NCBI GenBank assembly: GCA_017445905.1
Contig: JAFSRX010000068.1
Span: forward strand, 1-64,000
Length of the DNA stretch: 64,000 nt
Reading direction: 5' to 3'
Source of the DNA: Eubacterium sp.
GTDB taxonomy: Bacteria > Bacillota > Clostridia > Oscillospirales > Acutalibacteraceae
Below are positions 1 through 6,998 of this stretch, in pieces. The notes beneath the pieces are model-generated. The model did not search any database. It was not told where the DNA came from and was given only the letters and a program-made list of their open reading frames with translations. The first letter of the stretch is position 1; each line of letters starts with the position of its first letter. The position numbers were made by a program, and so were the translations under genes.

Positions 1-1
1 A

Positions 2-243
2 CTGTTCGATAGACTGCCGACCCTCGTTGCCTCAACTTGGTCGTGAAGCATAGGGGGAATGCGAAAAAAATGCCTAAGCTATCCTTTTTGTTTTGCCACC
101 GAGGAATCGAACTGACAGTCTCCGTTTTCGTAGAAAACGGGAGAACAGTCCAGTGGACTGTTCGATAGATTGCTGACCCTCGTTGCCTCAACTTGGTCGT
201 AAAGCATAGTGGGAACAACCCACCGAGTTAATCGAACTGTGAT
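2..243. repeat. Imperfect direct repeat with palindromes, noncoding
   Basis: Bases 2-59 and 157-215 are nearly identical, sharing the word gttgcctcaacttggtcgt. Each copy is followed by a second shared word starting ccaccgag, at 96 and 220, so the repeat unit is about 155 bp. Between the copies lie a perfect 8-bp hairpin (122-129 with 133-140, loop gta) and a perfect 9-bp inverted repeat (144-152 with 154-162). No reading frame is convincing. It may be a decayed mobile or intergenic repeat; the left end is cut by the window. Confidence 0.6.
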
Positions 244-268
244 TATCCAATTTTCCATTATTTGTGCG

Positions 269-297
269 TTGAATATCTTTTTATCAAATCATATAAT
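269..297 (+). promoter_or_regulatory. Sigma-A promoter for the CAP-domain gene
   Basis: A -35 box TTGAAT (269-274) and a perfect -10 box TATAAT (292-297) are separated by 17 bp, 20 bp upstream of the start codon at 318. Confidence 0.6.
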
Positions 298-317
298 TTA
301 AACAAAGGAGTGATTTG

Positions 318-1127
318 ATGAAAAAATCTATATCAATTTTACTAGCAATAATAATTGTGCTCAGCTCAATATTGACTTTTTCAGTATCGTCATTAGCAGC
401 TGAATCAAAGAAAATTTCAGGAACGCTAAACTATTCATATGCCGTTCAGGTGCTTGATGTAGTAAACAAAGAGCGCAGTGCTAACGGACTAAAAGCACTG
501 ACAATGACAGAAAATCTGACAGAAGGGGCAATGATAAGAGCTGCTGAAACAACAGTTAGCTTTTCACACACAAGACCAAACGGCGAGAGATGTTTTACCG
601 CATTTGAATGGACTTCATACGCTGGTGAAAACATAGCATATGGTCAGAGAACTCCCACCGAGGTTATGAACGGCTGGATGAATTCAAGCGGACATAGGGC
701 AAATATTCTAAACTCTTCCTTTACAACAATAGGTATCGGATGTTTTGAATATAACGGAAGATATTATTGGGCTCAGGCTTTCAGCGGAGGTAAGGGCGAT
801 GCTTTTAAACCGAGCGGAAGTGTTAAAGCAGATGTTGAAATTAGCCTTAAAGCAGGTGTTCCTTCAAAACTTATTATCTCAAATCCAGCTACAACAACTA
901 AAACAACAACAAAGATTACAACTAAAACAACAACTGCAAAAACAACAAAGACTACAACAAAAGCATCAACAACAAAAGCCACAACGAAGGCAACAACAAA
1001 AACATCAACAACTAAGGCAACGACCAAAGCTACAACTAAAGCAACAACAACTAAACAAAGCGGCTCGTTAACTAAACATAGCATATATGATTTAATCAAC
1101 TCAATATTAAAAAGATTATTTTCATAA
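318..1127 (+). CDS. Secreted CAP/SCP-domain protein with Thr-rich tail
   Basis: The 269-residue product begins with a signal peptide (about residues 1-28, cleavage after LAA). A CAP (SCP/PR1-like) domain follows at about 41-155 with the family marks HTRPNG, GENIA, GHRANIL, IGIG and YYWAQAF. A low-complexity TTK/TTTK linker runs about 172-250, then a short amphipathic C-terminal helix (about 252-269). Bacterial CAP proteins are extracellular and their role is mostly unknown. No LPXTG motif or wall-binding domain is visible. The Thr-rich stretch looks like a wall-spanning or O-glycosylated linker. ATG 318 is chosen because AAAGGAG at 304-310 is 7 nt upstream; a TTG at 315 is too close. The gene is monocistronic, facing the next gene across a shared terminator. 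Confidence 0.9.
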   Translation: MKKSISILLAIIIVLSSILTFSVSSLAAESKKISGTLNYSYAVQVLDVVNKERSANGLKALTMTENLTEGAMIRAAETTVSFSHTRPNGERCFTAFEWTSYAGENIAYGQRTPTEVMNGWMNSSGHRANILNSSFTTIGIGCFEYNGRYYWAQAFSGGKGDAFKPSGSVKADVEISLKAGVPSKLIISNPATTTKTTTKITTKTTTAKTTKTTTKASTTKATTKATTKTSTTKATTKATTKATTTKQSGSLTKHSIYDLINSILKRLFS

Positions 1128-1129
1128 TA

Positions 1130-1168
1130 AAAAAATGTATATGGGGTCTGACCCCATATACATTTTTT
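1130..1168. terminator. Bidirectional intrinsic terminator
   Basis: An 18-bp perfect stem (1130-1147 with 1151-1168) with a 3-nt loop has an A-run on the left and a T-run on the right, so it can end transcription from both convergent genes. The minus-strand stop codon at 1167-1169 overlaps its edge. Confidence 0.85.
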
Positions 1169-1454
1169 ATGCTGCTATGTCAATCCAATCTCTTTTAACG
1201 CATTCTATTTTCTGTAATCTCTCTTTATGCCTGTTTTCAAGCTTTATTTTCTCCTGTTTCTTCTTATCATAAGCAATGAGAAAAAACATCGAAACTAAGA
1301 AATATATAATTATTTCTGCAATGAAAACAATATGCATTGCTTCAGATGTTAAAGTATTAAAAAGATTAAAAGGAACAGCTATTGCAATAAAGCCAATAAT
1401 AAGAGATGCAAGAGTTAAGAGTGCTGATTTAATAATTCTGTTGTTTCTTTTCAT
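1167..1454 (-). CDS. Small two-helix membrane protein, unknown function
   Basis: The 95-residue product has two hydrophobic segments (about residues 8-30 and 38-60), then a highly charged Lys/Glu-rich tail (about 62-85) that should lie in the cytoplasm. The start is supported by a strong AGGGAGGAA site just upstream on the minus strand. No family was recognised. It is followed by the shared bidirectional terminator. A 6-bp inverted repeat (1535-1540 with 1545-1550, gtccaa/ttggac) lies about 85 bp upstream and could be an operator, but this is weak. Confidence 0.7.
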   Translation of the reverse strand: MKRNNRIIKSALLTLASLIIGFIAIAVPFNLFNTLTSEAMHIVFIAEIIIYFLVSMFFLIAYDKKKQEKIKLENRHKERLQKIECVKRDWIDIAA

Positions 1455-1564
1455 AGTGAATTCCTCCCTGAATTTTCTTTACAAGTTCATTTTAATTCAA
1501 GGGGAGGGGAGTTTCAATATGTCATGTGTTTAGTGTCCAAACAATTGGACTCAAATTTGAAAAA

Positions 1565-2827
1565 TTATGTCAGAACTGCCTTCAGGGTTTTTACTGCCTT
1601 AGGAATATCCTCTTTTTCTACTGCAGACGGAATAATAATAAGCTTTAATATTCCGTTTTCATAACTTCTTATAAATATGGAAATTGAATTTTTTTCAAAT
1701 TCATCAAGGCTTTTGTTATAGGCAGTATCAAGCCTTATGTTGATTCCGTTTTCACTGATACTGATTTTAGCAGAAGATAGCTCTTTTTTTAGCTCTTTGA
1801 AAAATTCCTTCGTCTTTTCTGTGTAGTGACGACGGATTTTTCTTGTTTGCGACCTGATATGACCGTCTCTTATATATCCGCAAAGTGCTATCTGTTCTGT
1901 TTTACTTGCAGTCTGCGTAAAGCAGGCTTTTTTCTTTTCAAACTCCTTTGCAAGCTCTTCGGTTAAAACCATAAAACTGATTCTTATTCCGGGAATAAGA
2001 ACATTTGCAAAAGACCCCATATAAACAACGTTTTTTCCTCCCGAGAGCGCATATATTGCAGGAGTTGGTTTGCTCTGATAAACAAAGTCGGAATCGAAAT
2101 CATCCTCGATAATCAGTGTGCCTGTATGATTGGTATGATTTATCATTTCAATTCTTCTTTTAATCGGCATTACACTTCCGAATGAAGTCATATGTGACGG
2201 AGAAACATATATAATATCGGCATTCTTGTTTTTAATACTGATATTATGTCCATAGTTTTCAAATACAGAAATACCCTGAATAAAGCTCTTGTCGGGAAAT
2301 GAAACAGTTTTCGGACTTTCTATAAGTGAACAGAGGATACCGAGAAGTGAGTGAACTCCTGCGCCGATTACAATTCTGTCGGGGGAGGCTGAAACATTTC
2401 TTTTCTGGCTTATATAATCGCATAAAACCTCTCTTAAATCCTGTTCACCCTGAACATCACCGTATGATAAAAGCCTTTCTTCCTGCCTCAGAGCGCTTTT
2501 GATATATCTTTGCCAAAGAGCAATATCAAAACACTCCTTATCGGCATTACCGCTTTTTAAATCGTATTTTATATTTGTATTATTAATTATAATATCATTG
2601 TTTCTTTTATTATGATTGACGTTATAACAAACATAATAACCGCTTTTTTCTGAAGAAATAATATATCCGTCAGCCTGAAGCTCAAAATAAGCGTTTAAAA
2701 CAGTTGTTTTGCTGACGTTGAATATTGCCTCAGCTTTTCTTAAAGAAGGGAGTTTATCTCCTTCTTTAAGCTGATTTGAAGTTATTAATTCTTTGTAATG
2801 ATTATAAATCTCAATATATTTTTTCAT
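1565..2827 (-). CDS. MocR/PdxR-type GntR regulator with aminotransferase-like domain
   Basis: The 420-residue protein has an N-terminal GntR winged helix (about 1-70, with KLPSLRKAEAIFNVSKTTV) joined to a fold-type I aminotransferase-like domain (about 85-420). MocR proteins use the second domain to sense PLP or an amino compound and act as DNA-binding regulators. The Asp motif EDDFDSDF, equivalent to EDDYDSEF, is present. In the segment where the family has GTFSK, however, this protein reads GSFAN, so the Schiff-base lysine is replaced by Asn275 (codon AAT, complement of 2003-2005). It is transcribed divergently from an ECF S-component gene 106 bp away, its likely target. Family assignment is firm; the ligand is unknown. 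Confidence 0.88.
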   Translation of the reverse strand: MKKYIEIYNHYKELITSNQLKEGDKLPSLRKAEAIFNVSKTTVLNAYFELQADGYIISSEKSGYYVCYNVNHNKRNNDIIINNTNIKYDLKSGNADKECFDIALWQRYIKSALRQEERLLSYGDVQGEQDLREVLCDYISQKRNVSASPDRIVIGAGVHSLLGILCSLIESPKTVSFPDKSFIQGISVFENYGHNISIKNKNADIIYVSPSHMTSFGSVMPIKRRIEMINHTNHTGTLIIEDDFDSDFVYQSKPTPAIYALSGGKNVVYMGSFANVLIPGIRISFMVLTEELAKEFEKKKACFTQTASKTEQIALCGYIRDGHIRSQTRKIRRHYTEKTKEFFKELKKELSSAKISISENGINIRLDTAYNKSLDEFEKNSISIFIRSYENGILKLIIIPSAVEKEDIPKAVKTLKAVLT

Positions 2828-2933
2828 AATTGTACCTTAAAAAATAATTAAAACTGTGTATTTTATTATGTACAGAATTATTATATACTTTCGTCATAAA
2901 ATATGCAATAATAATTTAACGGGAAGTGATAAA

Positions 2934-3431
2934 ATGAATGAAAAACTGAGAAAATCCATTGTCAGCGGAGTATTTGCGGCAATGATTTTCGTTCTAACGA
3001 TGTTCGTAAAATTTCCTGTTGGACCCGGTTATATTCATTTTGCCGATTCGCTTGTTTATGTTTGCTCAGCTCTTATAGGTCCTTTCGGTATTCTTGCAGG
3101 AGCAATAGGCGAGGGTCTCGCGGATGCAGTCGGTGGCTTTGCGGTTTATGTTCCGTTTACGGTAGTTATAAAAATTATAATCGCACTTCCGTTTGCTCTC
3201 TCTTCCTATAAGGAAGAAAAAATTTTGACTGTTAAAAACATACTCTTTTCCGTTCTGGCGCTCTTTGTCAGTACGGCGGGATATATTGTTGCAGACAGAG
3301 TTGTTGCAGGTCAGGGCTTTGCATTCACCTATATGTGGATAAACATTGTTCAGGGAATTGCAAGCAGTTTTGTTTTTGCTATAATTGCTGCAGCATTTGA
3401 CAGAATTAATATAAGAAAGAAACTTTTCTGA
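2934..3431 (+). CDS. ECF-transporter S component, vitamin uptake (substrate unknown)
   Basis: The 165-residue integral membrane protein has about five or six hydrophobic helices and the conserved segment YVCSALIGPFGILAG followed by GEGLADAVGG. This is typical of substrate-binding S subunits of energy-coupling-factor transporters (ECF_trnsprt family). The ATG at 2934 is used because the 26 upstream in-frame codons look noncoding and a GGGAAGTG site precedes it. The gene lies head to head with a MocR-type regulator and 10 bp upstream of a radical SAM gene. By analogy with PdxR-controlled genes, a vitamin B6-type substrate is possible, but this is inference. The energising A/A'/T subunits are not in the window. 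Confidence 0.8.
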   Translation: MNEKLRKSIVSGVFAAMIFVLTMFVKFPVGPGYIHFADSLVYVCSALIGPFGILAGAIGEGLADAVGGFAVYVPFTVVIKIIIALPFALSSYKEEKILTVKNILFSVLALFVSTAGYIVADRVVAGQGFAFTYMWINIVQGIASSFVFAIIAAAFDRINIRKKLF

Positions 3432-3441
3432 GGAGATAAAT

Positions 3442-4053
3442 ATGGCTGATATTATATATAATCTTGAAGGCGGAACATATCTTAATATAACAAATAAATG
3501 CCCCTGTAACTGCGCCTTTTGTATTCGTTCAAAGGGCGAGGCGGTTGGAAATGCAAAAAAACTTTGGTTTGATGAAGAACCGAGCTTTGTGGATATTAAA
3601 AAAGCAGTTGATGATTATGATTTTTCAGAAGTTAAAGAGGCAGTATTCTGTGGCTACGGCGAGCCGACAAATGCTTATGAAAATCTTATTAAAACTGCAA
3701 AATATCTTAAAGAAAAATATCCTGATATCAAGCTTAGAGTAAACACAAACGGTCTTTCAGATTTGATTAATGAAAGACCGACTGCAAAAGAAATCTGTGA
3801 AAATATTGATGTTATTTCCGTATCTCTAAATGAACCCGATTCGAAGCAGTATGATAAAATAACAAGAAATATTTTCCCGGGCAAAGCCTTTGATGCAATG
3901 CTTAATTTCACAAAAGAATGTGTTGAGCAGGGAAACGAGGTAAGAATGACCGTTGTTGATGTTATCGGAAAAGAAAACATCGAAAAATCTCGCAAAATTT
4001 GCGAAGAAATCGGCGCAAAATTCATTCTTCGCTCATATTCAAGAGGAAGATAA
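3442..4053 (+). CDS. Radical SAM protein, TatD-associated type
   Basis: The 203-residue protein is a compact radical SAM enzyme. It has the CX3CX2C cluster motif near its N-terminus (CPCNCAFC, about residues 20-27), a GYGEPT segment (SAM-binding GGE equivalent, about 73-78), and NTNG and SVSLNEPD strands of the partial TIM barrel. It resembles the short radical SAM proteins found next to TatD nucleases or ECF S components in Firmicutes. The reaction is unknown. An AGGAGATAAAT site precedes ATG 3442, and the gene is co-transcribed with the S component. The C-terminus stops shortly before a repeat-flanked gene remnant, but the length looks normal for the group. Confidence 0.8.
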   Translation: MADIIYNLEGGTYLNITNKCPCNCAFCIRSKGEAVGNAKKLWFDEEPSFVDIKKAVDDYDFSEVKEAVFCGYGEPTNAYENLIKTAKYLKEKYPDIKLRVNTNGLSDLINERPTAKEICENIDVISVSLNEPDSKQYDKITRNIFPGKAFDAMLNFTKECVEQGNEVRMTVVDVIGKENIEKSRKICEEIGAKFILRSYSRGR

Positions 4054-4058
4054 ATCAA

Positions 4059-4343
4059 GTTGCCGGTTGCCAGCCGCGAGTTGAAAGATCTGCTGTTTCA
4101 ATACCGTCAAATATTGCTGAAGGTCAGCAAAGAAAATCAAATAAAGAATTTGCAAATTTTTTATCGTTTGCAAGGGGTTCTTTAGCAGAACTTGAAACTC
4201 AACTTCTTATTTGTGTTAGATTAGGTTATTTAAAAGATGAAAGCATTGAGAAATTAATGAATTTTTGTAAAGAAATCGGCAAAATGATAAATGCGTTAAT
4301 GAGTAAAACTGAAGCCAAATGATTACTGACAACTGGCATCTGG
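4059..4343 (+). mobile_element. Decayed four-helix-bundle insertion unit with TGCCAG-type ends
   Basis: The left flank gttgccggttgccag (4059-4073) and right flank actgacaactggcatctgg (4325-4343) are inverted relatives, made of TTGCCAG/CTGGCAA words. They bracket the truncated four-helix-bundle reading frame. A 13-base word from the right flank recurs at 26092-26104 on the other strand. This suggests a small mobile or dispersed unit; no transposase is present. Confidence 0.45.
4080..4322 (+). pseudogene. Truncated four-helix-bundle (23S rRNA IVS-type) protein
   Basis: In frame from 4080 the translation matches the C-terminal two thirds of the four-helix-bundle family once called S23 or 23S rRNA intervening-sequence protein. 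Its hallmarks are SAVSIPSNIAEGQ, RKSNKEF and SLAELETQL. The first helix (about 30-40 residues) is absent and replaced by repeat sequence with no ribosome site, so the gene is judged broken. Family members form pentameric or dimeric bundles of unclear role and often travel inside rRNA or as stand-alone mobile units. An upstream in-frame ATG at 3999 lies inside the radical SAM gene and is unlikely to be used. Confidence 0.75.
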
Positions 4344-4384
4344 AATCTTGAAGCTAAGCAAAGGCAACTTTTTTATTTTTCCTA

Positions 4385-4413
4385 TTGACAAAGTAGGAAA
4401 TTAAGTATATATT
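4385..4413 (+). promoter_or_regulatory. Sigma-A promoter of the isc-nadA-mnmA operon
   Basis: A perfect -35 box TTGACA (4385-4390) is followed after 17 bp by TATATT (4408-4413). The start codon of iscS is 51 bp downstream. Confidence 0.75.
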
Positions 4414-4425
4414 ATATGCGAAAAA

Positions 4426-4442
4426 CCTATAATATTTATAGG
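4426..4442. promoter_or_regulatory. Palindromic candidate operator at the isc transcription start
   Basis: A perfect 7-bp inverted repeat, cctataa-tat-ttatagg, starts about 13 bp after the -10 box, so it covers the first transcribed bases. A related ccta...tagg pair (4381-4384 with 4394-4397) brackets the -35 box. Placement suggests a repressor site, perhaps for an Rrf2/IscR-like Fe-S sensor. No such regulator gene is in the window. Confidence 0.5.
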
Positions 4443-4464
4443 AAATAAAAAAGAAGGTGGCAAA

Positions 4465-5649
4465 ATGAAAACGGTTTATGTTGATAATGCGGCAACAACA
4501 AGGCTTTCCGATACAGCTATGAAAGCTATGATGCCGTTTATGCAGGATATATACGGAAATCCTTCTTCGCTTCATCATATCGGTCAGGAAGCAAAGGAAT
4601 ATCTTGAGGATGCAAGAGAGCGAGTTGCAAACTGTATCGGCGCACTTCCGAGTGAGATTTATTTTACCTCGGGCGGAAGCGAAGCTGATAACCAGGCAAT
4701 TTTAACTGCTGCTTATAACGGAGCAAAGAAGGGCAAGAAGCATATTATCTCTTCAAAGTTTGAGCACCATGCAGTTCTTCATACTCTTGATAAATTAAAA
4801 AAAGAGGGATTTGAGGTAACTCTGCTTGATGTATATAGTGAGGGAATAGTTCGCATTGAGGACCTTAAAAATGCTATTCGCGAGGATACAGCACTTGTTA
4901 CAATAATGACTGCCAATAATGAGGTAGGAACTATTCAGCCTATTAAAGAAATCGGTGAAGTATGCAAGGAAAAAGGCGTTATCTTCCACACCGATGCAGT
5001 TCAGGCAGTTGGTCATATTGCAGTTAACGTTAAGGATATGAATGTTGATATGCTTTCTGTTTCTGCTCATAAGTTCCACGGTCCTAAGGGTGTCGGTATC
5101 TTATACTGCAGAAAAGGAATAATACTTCAGAATCTTATCAATGGCGGTGCTCAGGAGAGAAATAAGAGAGCGGGAACTGAAAATCTTCCTGCAATTATGG
5201 GAATGGCTGCCGCTATGGAAGAGGCTGTTTCAAAGCTCGATGATAATGCTAAGTATATCAGCTTATTAAGAGATAAGATTATTAACGGCGTTAAGGATAT
5301 TGAAAAAAGCAGAATAAACGGAGTTCTTGATAAAAGACTTCCGGGAACAGTTAATATGTGTTTTGAGGGAATTGAGGGCGAAAGCCTTTTGCTCCTTCTC
5401 GATCAGTCGGGAATCTGCGCTTCATCAGGATCTGCCTGCACAAGCGGTTCACTTGACCCATCCCACGTTCTTCTTTCGATGGGCGTTCCCGTTGCAGTTG
5501 CACATGGCTCACTCAGACTTTCTCTGAGTGAATACAATACCGAAGAAGAAATTGATTTAATAATTGAAACAATCCACAAAGTCGTAGTTTATCTGCGCTC
5601 TATTTCACCCGTTTGGGAAAAGATTATGAAAGGCGAGGAAATTCAGTAA
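4465..5649 (+). CDS. iscS: Cysteine desulfurase (NifS/IscS family)
   Basis: The 394-residue class V PLP enzyme removes sulfur from cysteine to give alanine and an enzyme persulfide for Fe-S cluster and thio-tRNA synthesis. The N-terminus YVDNAATT, the TSGGSEADN motif, and the PLP lysine in SAHKFHGPKG (Lys203) are present. The catalytic cysteine is in SSGSACTSGS (Cys325), on the short extended loop of IscS/NifS-type enzymes. AAGAAGGTGG precedes the ATG. The stop codon overlaps the start of iscU (TAATG), and mnmA, a user of its sulfur, is the fourth gene of the same operon. Confidence 0.95.
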   Translation: MKTVYVDNAATTRLSDTAMKAMMPFMQDIYGNPSSLHHIGQEAKEYLEDARERVANCIGALPSEIYFTSGGSEADNQAILTAAYNGAKKGKKHIISSKFEHHAVLHTLDKLKKEGFEVTLLDVYSEGIVRIEDLKNAIREDTALVTIMTANNEVGTIQPIKEIGEVCKEKGVIFHTDAVQAVGHIAVNVKDMNVDMLSVSAHKFHGPKGVGILYCRKGIILQNLINGGAQERNKRAGTENLPAIMGMAAAMEEAVSKLDDNAKYISLLRDKIINGVKDIEKSRINGVLDKRLPGTVNMCFEGIEGESLLLLLDQSGICASSGSACTSGSLDPSHVLLSMGVPVAVAHGSLRLSLSEYNTEEEIDLIIETIHKVVVYLRSISPVWEKIMKGEEIQ

Positions 5650-6074
5650 TGGCTCTTTATTCAGATAAGGTTATGGACCACTTCACAAATCCAAGAAATG
5701 TTGGTAAAATTGAAAATGCCGACGGTGTTGGCGAGGTTGGTAATGCAAAATGCGGAGATATTATGAAAATATATCTTCAGGTTGATGATAACGGTATTAT
5801 AACCGATGTTAAATTCAATACTTTCGGTTGTGCTTCTGCAATTGCATCAAGCTCCATGGCAACCTGTTTAATCAAGGGAAAGCCTGTCAGCGAAGCTCTT
5901 GAGCTTACAAACAAGGCGGTTGTTGAAGCTCTTGAAGGACTTCCGGCAGTAAAGGTACACTGCTCAGTTCTTGCTGAAGAAGCAATCAAGGCAGCTGTTA
6001 AGGATTATTATGACAGAAACGGTATCGAATACGATCCAGAAACATTTAAAGAGAAACATTCTCACGAGGAATAA
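5649..6074 (+). CDS. iscU: Fe-S cluster scaffold protein IscU/NifU-like
   Basis: The 141-residue protein is a U-type scaffold that receives sulfur from the cysteine desulfurase encoded just upstream. The three cluster-ligand cysteines are visible: Cys35 in NAKCGD, Cys61 in TFGCASA and Cys105 in VHCSVLAEE. Asp37, which controls cluster release, follows the first. The ATG overlaps the iscS stop by one base, giving translational coupling; an upstream start inside iscS would add an unrelated extension. It lacks the C-terminal NifU and ferredoxin domains of full-length NifU. Confidence 0.95.
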   Translation: MALYSDKVMDHFTNPRNVGKIENADGVGEVGNAKCGDIMKIYLQVDDNGIITDVKFNTFGCASAIASSSMATCLIKGKPVSEALELTNKAVVEALEGLPAVKVHCSVLAEEAIKAAVKDYYDRNGIEYDPETFKEKHSHEE

Positions 6075-6075
6075 T

Positions 6076-6990
6076 ATGGCTATTAAAGATATTCAGCAGG
6101 AAATTCTTAAGCTTAAAAAAGAAAAAGATATATGTATTCTTGCTCATTGTTATCAGTCTCCTGAAATTCTTGAGATTGCCGACTATACAGGCGATAGCTT
6201 TGGTCTTGCAGTTGAAGCCTCAAAGGTTGAGAATAAAACAGTTATTATGTGTGGCGTTCGTTTTATGGCTGAAACCGTTAAGATTTTATCTCCCGATAAA
6301 ACTGTTATTCTTTCAAACGCTGATGCGGGTTGTCCGATGGCAGAAATGATGGACAAGGATGTCATAAGCGAGGTAAAAAAGCAGTATCCTGATTATACTG
6401 TTGTTGCATATGTTAATACTACAAGCGAACTCAAAACAGTTTGCGATGTTTGCGTAACATCATCGTCTGCACTTAAAATCTGTAAGAAACTCGATTACGA
6501 TAAAATCCTCTTTATTCCTGATAGAAACCTCGGTTCATGGATTGCTCAGCAGCTTCCTGAAAAAGAGTTTAAACTTCTTTCGGGTGGGTGCCCAACTCAC
6601 GCAAAAATCGGAAAAGAAGAGGTTTTAGCAGCAAAGGAAAAGCATCCGAATGCGCTGTTTCTTGTTCATCCTGAGTGCGTTAGTGAGGTTGTAGAGCTTG
6701 CTGATTATGTTGGCTCAACAACGGGTATTATGGATTATGCTAAAAACAGCGATAAGAAAGAATTTATTATCGGAACTGAAAACAGCATTGTTACTCATCT
6801 TCAGCTTGAATGTCCCGATAAAAAGTTCTATCCGCTTTCTAAAAATCTTATTTGCAGTAATATGAAAGCAACAACTCTTGTTGATGTTTTAAACTGCTGC
6901 AAAGGCTGCGGCGGCGAGGTTATCGAACTTGATGAAGAAACACGCCTCGGTGCAAAACGCTGTATTGATAAAATGATTGAACTCGGATAA
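6076..6990 (+). CDS. nadA: Quinolinate synthase A
   Basis: The 304-residue [4Fe-4S] enzyme condenses iminoaspartate with dihydroxyacetone phosphate to form quinolinate in NAD synthesis. The cluster ligands are seen as MCGV (about residue 80), a cysteine in the GGCPTHAKIG to HPECVSEV region, and the C-terminal CCKGCGG. The HPEC and GTENSIVTHL motifs are conserved. The gene starts one base after iscU ends, with the GAGGAATAAT site in the iscU tail. nadB and nadC, usual partners, are absent here, so the placement links this Fe-S enzyme directly to its cluster-building genes. Confidence 0.95.
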   Translation: MAIKDIQQEILKLKKEKDICILAHCYQSPEILEIADYTGDSFGLAVEASKVENKTVIMCGVRFMAETVKILSPDKTVILSNADAGCPMAEMMDKDVISEVKKQYPDYTVVAYVNTTSELKTVCDVCVTSSSALKICKKLDYDKILFIPDRNLGSWIAQQLPEKEFKLLSGGCPTHAKIGKEEVLAAKEKHPNALFLVHPECVSEVVELADYVGSTTGIMDYAKNSDKKEFIIGTENSIVTHLQLECPDKKFYPLSKNLICSNMKATTLVDVLNCCKGCGGEVIELDEETRLGAKRCIDKMIELG

Positions 6991-6998
6991 TTTGTACT

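Noticed and set aside
96..120. Possible tRNA 3' end on the minus strand (gttcgattcctcggtgg)
   Set aside because: The sequence flanking the T-loop-like bases cannot form the 5-bp T stem, and no matching acceptor or anticodon arm lies nearby.
941..1060. Short-spaced aca/act repeats as a possible CRISPR or minisatellite
   Set aside because: The repeats are codon-scale (Thr-Thr-Lys) in frame with a secreted protein; there are no fixed-length spacers.
773..1099. Long open frames opposite and beside the Thr-rich tail of the CAP gene
   Set aside because: They arise from the repetitive ACA/ACT codons of the real gene; they have no ribosome sites and give low-complexity peptides.
1535..1550. gtccaa/ttggac inverted repeat as a regulator site
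   Set aside because: Only 6 bp per arm, at the 3' end of the MocR gene, and no second copy in the intergenic region that the regulator should control.
3999..4079. ATG start for the four-helix-bundle gene inside the radical SAM gene
   Set aside because: The resulting N-terminus (basic, no family similarity) comes from radical SAM coding sequence and repeat sequence, not from the missing first helix.
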